Positions 60,819 to 64,000 of a stretch of DNA of 64,000 nt are shown one piece after another. This DNA comes from Trifolium pratense (taxonomy: Eukaryota; Streptophyta; Magnoliopsida; Fabales; Fabaceae): positions 58,364,439 through 58,428,438 of the forward strand of contig NC_060062.1 of NCBI RefSeq assembly GCF_020283565.1, written 5' to 3'. Position numbers and translations under genes: made by a program. How positions within the stretch are numbered: the stretch's first letter is position 1; every line of letters starts with the position of its first letter. A model generated the notes under the pieces. That model did not search any database. It saw only the letters and a program-made list of their open reading frames with translations, and was not told the DNA's origin.

Positions 60819-63800
60819 CTAGAGCCAATCAGGCATACTCCTAATACCTATGCCCCTAGTGTGGCCCTCATGCTTCGGCTGAGCAAGAGGCTTTGTAAGT
60901 GGATCAGCAGCATTGTCAAGTGTTGGTACTCTGCATATTTTCACATCTCCTCTATCAATTATTTCTCGAATAAGATGATAGCGCCTGAGTATGTGTTTGG
61001 ACTTTTGGTGAGATCTAGGTTCCTTAGCTTGTGCGATTGCACCATTGTTGTCACAAAATAATTCAATGGGATCCACAATGCTAGGGAATATGCCAAGTTC
61101 AGTAATGAACTTCTTTATCCAAACAGCTTCCTTTGCTGCATTTGATGCAGCGATGTACTCAGCTTCGGTTGTAGAATCAGCAACTGTATCTTGCTTTGAA
61201 CTCTTCCAGCTCACAGCGCCACCATTTATGCAAAACACATAGCCTGATTGCGACCTAAAGTCATCCCTATCTGTTTGGAAGCTAGCATCAGTGTAACCAA
61301 TTACATTTAGCTCTTCTTGGCCTCCATATATTAGGAATGAGTCTTTAGTCCTCCTTAAGTATTTAAGGATGTTCTTGACAGCCACCCAATGAGCCTCACC
61401 AGGATCAGACTGATAACGGCTTGTTGCGCTTAAGGCATATGAAACATCTGGTCGAGTACATATCATGGCATACATGATAGATCCTATAGCCGATGCATAA
61501 GGGATCTTACTCATGCGGTCTCTTTCTTCCTTAGATGAAGGAGACTGTGTCTTTGAAAGACATAGGCCATGTTGCATAGGAATGAATCCTTTCTTGGAAT
61601 CATGCATATTAAAGCGTCTTAACACTTTATCTATGTATGTACTCTGGCTCAGGCCAAGCAGTTTTTGTGATCTATCTCTATAGATTCTTATTCCTAATAT
61701 ATAGGCTGCTTCACCCAGATCTTTCATAGAAAAGCAATTCCCTAACCAAGTTTTAATTTGTTGCAAGGTAGGGATGTCGTTTCCTATTAGTAATATGTCA
61801 TCTACATATAATACTAGGAATGCGACTATGCTCCCACTAACCTTCTTGTAAACACAAGGCTCATCTTCATTTTGAATGAATCCGTACTGTTTTACAGTTT
61901 CATCAAAACGAAGATTCCAACTTCTGGAAGCTTGCTTCAATCCGTAGATTGACCGCTGTAATTTGCATATCCTTTTGGCTTCTCCTGGAATGCAAAAGCC
62001 TTCAGGTTGTGTCATATACACATCCTCAAGGAGACTCCCATTAAGGAAGGCAGTTTTTACATCCATCTGCCAGATTTCATAATCATAGTATGCAGCGATG
62101 GCAAGTAAGATCCGAATGGATTTGATCATCGCAACTGGTGAAAATGTTTCATCATAGTCTACCCCATGAATTTGTTTGAAACCTTTAGCAACCAATTGCG
62201 CTTTGTAGGTCTGTACCTTTCCATCCATGTCAGTCTTCTTCTTAAAGACCCACTTGCATCCTATGGGTTTAATCCCATCAGGAGCCTCCACCAAGTTCCA
62301 AACTTGATTTGTGTACATGGAATCCATTTCAGATTTCATGGCTTCAAGCCACTTCTCAGATTCAGGGCCAGTAATGGCCTCTTGGTAAGTCACAGGCTCA
62401 TCTTGATCCATGAGTAATACATCACCTTGTTCCGATATGAGATATCCATATCTTTCAGGTTCTTGACGTATCCTGTTGGACCTACGTGGTTCTTGTGTTA
62501 TATGAGCAGGATTCTCTGTCACAACATCTTGTGCATCCCGCTCTTGTTCCTCCATTGGTGTGTCATTACTTTGTGGATCGTGAATTTCTTCAAGATCTAC
62601 TTTCCTCCCACTTATTCCTTTGGAAACAAAGTCTTTTTCTAGGAATACTCCTGTTCGAGCGACAAACACTTTGCCCTCAGAAGGATTGTAGAAGTGATAT
62701 CCTTTTGTCTCTTTTGGATATCCCACAAAGAAGCACTTGTCAGATTTAGGTTCAAGTTTAGTAGAAATTTGACGTTTTACATAAACTTCGCAACCCCAAA
62801 TCTTTAAGTAAGACATATGTGGTTTCTTGCCACTCCACATCTCATATGGTGTCTTTTCAACCGTTTTAGAAGGAACACGGTTAAGTGTATAAGCTGCTGT
62901 TAATAGGGCGTGTCCCCAAAAGGAGTTTGGAAGATCAGCGTGACTCATCATAGACCGCACCATGTCCAACAAGGTTCGGTTTCTTCTCTCAGACACACCA
63001 TTCCATTGTGGTGTTCCAGGAGGAGTGAGTTGGGATAAGATCCCACACTCTTTTAGATGGTCATCAAACTCTAGGCTTAAATATTCACCTCCTCGATCTG
63101 ATCGAAGGATTTTGATTCTCTTTCCTAGTTGGTTTTGTACTTCATTTTTAAATTCTTTGAACTTTTCAAAGGATTCGGATTTATGCTTCATTAGATACAC
63201 ATATCCATATCTACTGTAGTCATCAGTAAATGTGATGAAGTATTGAAAACCTCCTCTAGCGTGTGTGTTCAATGGTCCACATACATCAGTATGTATGAGA
63301 GCCAAAAGATCACTTGCCCTTTCACCTTTACCAGTGAATGGGGTCTTTGTCATTTTTCCCAATAAACAAGATCTGCATGTTTCAAAAGATTCATAATCAA
63401 ATGAATCCAAGAGCCCATCTTTATGGAGCTTGGAAATGCGTTTCTCATTTATATGGCCTAAACGACAGTGCCAAAGGTATGTAGGATTTAACTCATTAGG
63501 TTTAATCCTTTTTGTATCAATGTTATATATTGGCATTTCAAGATCAAGAATATATAATCCATTACTCATTTGTGCTGTGGCATAAAAGATATCATTTAAA
63601 TAAATGGAGCAACTATCGTTCTTTATTATAAATGAAAAGCCAAGTTTATCCAAACAAGAAACAGAAATAATATTCCTGCTAATGGCAGGTACATAAAAAC
63701 AGTTCTCTAACTGTATTATTAAACCAGAAGGTAAAGTCAAATTATAAACTCCTACAGCTAATGCGGCAACTCTTGCTCCATTTCCCACTCGTAGGTCGAC

Positions 63801-64000
63801 TTCACCTTTAGCCAATCCTCTACTCCTTTGCAGCCCCTGCACATTAGTACAAATGTGAGAACCACATCCGGTATCTAATACCCATGTAGAAGAAGTAGAT
63901 AAATTAATTTCAATAACAAAGATACCTGCTGAATTGGAGCTCTCTACTCCATTCTTTTTATCTTCCAGGTATTTTGGGCAGTTCCTCTTCCAATGTCCAG
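60819..64000 (-). CDS. Copia C gag-pol, open, 5' end outside the window
   Basis: The frame is open from the window edge to the stop at 60819 (about 1060 codons). At the edge it is inside the zinc knuckle (TGHWKRNCPKYLEDKKNG). Then protease WVLDTGCGSHICTN, pre-integrase LWHCRLGHINEKR...CRSCLLGK with the cysteine that is a stop in B, integrase HTDVCGPL, FTDDYSRYG, SERRNRTLLDM, RT WQMDVKTAFLNG and LYVDDILLIG, RNase H YTDASFQ, TTEAEYIA, FCDNNGAIA, end GIRSMPDWL. All catalytic residues are present. One visible change is KAQLVAKGF where A and B have KARLVAKGF. The polyprotein would give gag, protease, integrase and RT/RNase H in cytoplasmic particles. It is the best candidate here for a functional copy. 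Confidence 0.92.
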   Translation of the reverse strand, partial: GHWKRNCPKYLEDKKNGVESSNSAGIFVIEINLSTSSTWVLDTGCGSHICTNVQGLQRSRGLAKGEVDLRVGNGARVAALAVGVYNLTLPSGLIIQLENCFYVPAISRNIISVSCLDKLGFSFIIKNDSCSIYLNDIFYATAQMSNGLYILDLEMPIYNIDTKRIKPNELNPTYLWHCRLGHINEKRISKLHKDGLLDSFDYESFETCRSCLLGKMTKTPFTGKGERASDLLALIHTDVCGPLNTHARGGFQYFITFTDDYSRYGYVYLMKHKSESFEKFKEFKNEVQNQLGKRIKILRSDRGGEYLSLEFDDHLKECGILSQLTPPGTPQWNGVSERRNRTLLDMVRSMMSHADLPNSFWGHALLTAAYTLNRVPSKTVEKTPYEMWSGKKPHMSYLKIWGCEVYVKRQISTKLEPKSDKCFFVGYPKETKGYHFYNPSEGKVFVARTGVFLEKDFVSKGISGRKVDLEEIHDPQSNDTPMEEQERDAQDVVTENPAHITQEPRRSNRIRQEPERYGYLISEQGDVLLMDQDEPVTYQEAITGPESEKWLEAMKSEMDSMYTNQVWNLVEAPDGIKPIGCKWVFKKKTDMDGKVQTYKAQLVAKGFKQIHGVDYDETFSPVAMIKSIRILLAIAAYYDYEIWQMDVKTAFLNGSLLEDVYMTQPEGFCIPGEAKRICKLQRSIYGLKQASRSWNLRFDETVKQYGFIQNEDEPCVYKKVSGSIVAFLVLYVDDILLIGNDIPTLQQIKTWLGNCFSMKDLGEAAYILGIRIYRDRSQKLLGLSQSTYIDKVLRRFNMHDSKKGFIPMQHGLCLSKTQSPSSKEERDRMSKIPYASAIGSIMYAMICTRPDVSYALSATSRYQSDPGEAHWVAVKNILKYLRRTKDSFLIYGGQEELNVIGYTDASFQTDRDDFRSQSGYVFCINGGAVSWKSSKQDTVADSTTEAEYIAASNAAKEAVWIKKFITELGIFPSIVDPIELFCDNNGAIAQAKEPRSHQKSKHILRRYHLIREIIDRGDVKICRVPTLDNAADPLTKPLAQPKHEGHTRGIGIRSMPDWL

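Larger units (their letters stand above)
59498..64000 (-). mobile_element. Copia element C, Angela-like, partial at the window edge
   Basis: The 3' LTR is at 59498-60804 and pol on the minus strand up to the window end; the 5' LTR lies outside. Same family as A and B. The flank before the LTR is GGTTC, the expected 5-bp duplication whose partner is outside the window. No defect is visible in the 3182 coding bases present. Confidence 0.92.

Noticed and set aside
60780..63219. Plus-strand open frames across the Copia C region
   Set aside because: They are antisense shadows of the gag-pol frame; the same shadows recur at the matching places in A and B and contain no independent motif.

Overview
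This 64 kb window is plant nuclear DNA and almost entirely mobile-element sequence. I found no intact host gene, no tRNA or rRNA gene and no CRISPR array. The lineages (Tat, Athila, SIRE-like and Angela-like LTR elements, L1-type LINE, hAT, TRIMs) are those of an angiosperm. A dispersed end beginning GGGTTAAATATGTTTTTGG and the env-like repeats resemble sequences I know from legumes, so a clover/medick/pea-type legume is my best guess; this is inference. All LTR divergences quoted were counted by eye.

Left flank (1-2321): AT-rich DNA, a tandem TRIM-like array (1014-1750) and, on the minus strand, the C-terminal end of an RNase H-like pseudogene. The other half of that pseudogene lies at 46062-46330. 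The two halves are separated by one 43.7 kb nested insertion.

Nest (2322-46056): the outer element is a Tat-lineage Ty3/gypsy retrotransposon on the minus strand. It has 445-bp LTRs, target duplication CTCTC, a PBS, gag, protease, RT, a degraded RNase H, an extra RNase H (aRNH) and integrase. It also carries two plus-strand (antisense) genes near its 3' end: a small basic/acidic protein gene with its own TATA and poly(A) signal, and a spliced gene with a Transposase_28-like N-terminus and a coiled-coil C-terminus. Its integrase is split by Angela-like Copia element A (8058-17471), which itself carries a solo LTR (12840-13997). Its gag/pro region is split by a non-autonomous Athila derivative (20827-43915). 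That derivative is split again by Copia element B (22434-30671) and by a very young SIRE-like non-autonomous element (33848-42424). All these insertions have perfect 5-bp target duplications, so the order of events can be read directly.

Right flank (46062-64000): the RNase H remnant; a decayed Tork-type Copia element D (46495-52362) with a 990-bp hAT element in its gag; an AAAAG microsatellite; a cluster of three TRIM-like elements and a SINE-like unit (53.6-54.6 kb); a roughly 227-bp tandem repeat (54.7-55.85 kb); a 108-bp LINE 3' end with an 18-bp target duplication; and a 5'-truncated L1-type reverse transcriptase. That RT is interrupted by Copia element C (59498 to the window end, minus strand). 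C's gag-pol frame is fully open as far as it can be seen.

How the parts relate: Copia A, B and C are copies of one recently active family (A dead, B with a single stop codon, C open). The Athila and SIRE-like elements lack polymerase genes yet have nearly identical LTRs, so they were probably mobilised in trans by autonomous relatives outside the window. The most unusual coding material is the antisense two-gene module of the Tat element and the in-frame gag-protease-integrase-tail fusion of the Athila derivative.
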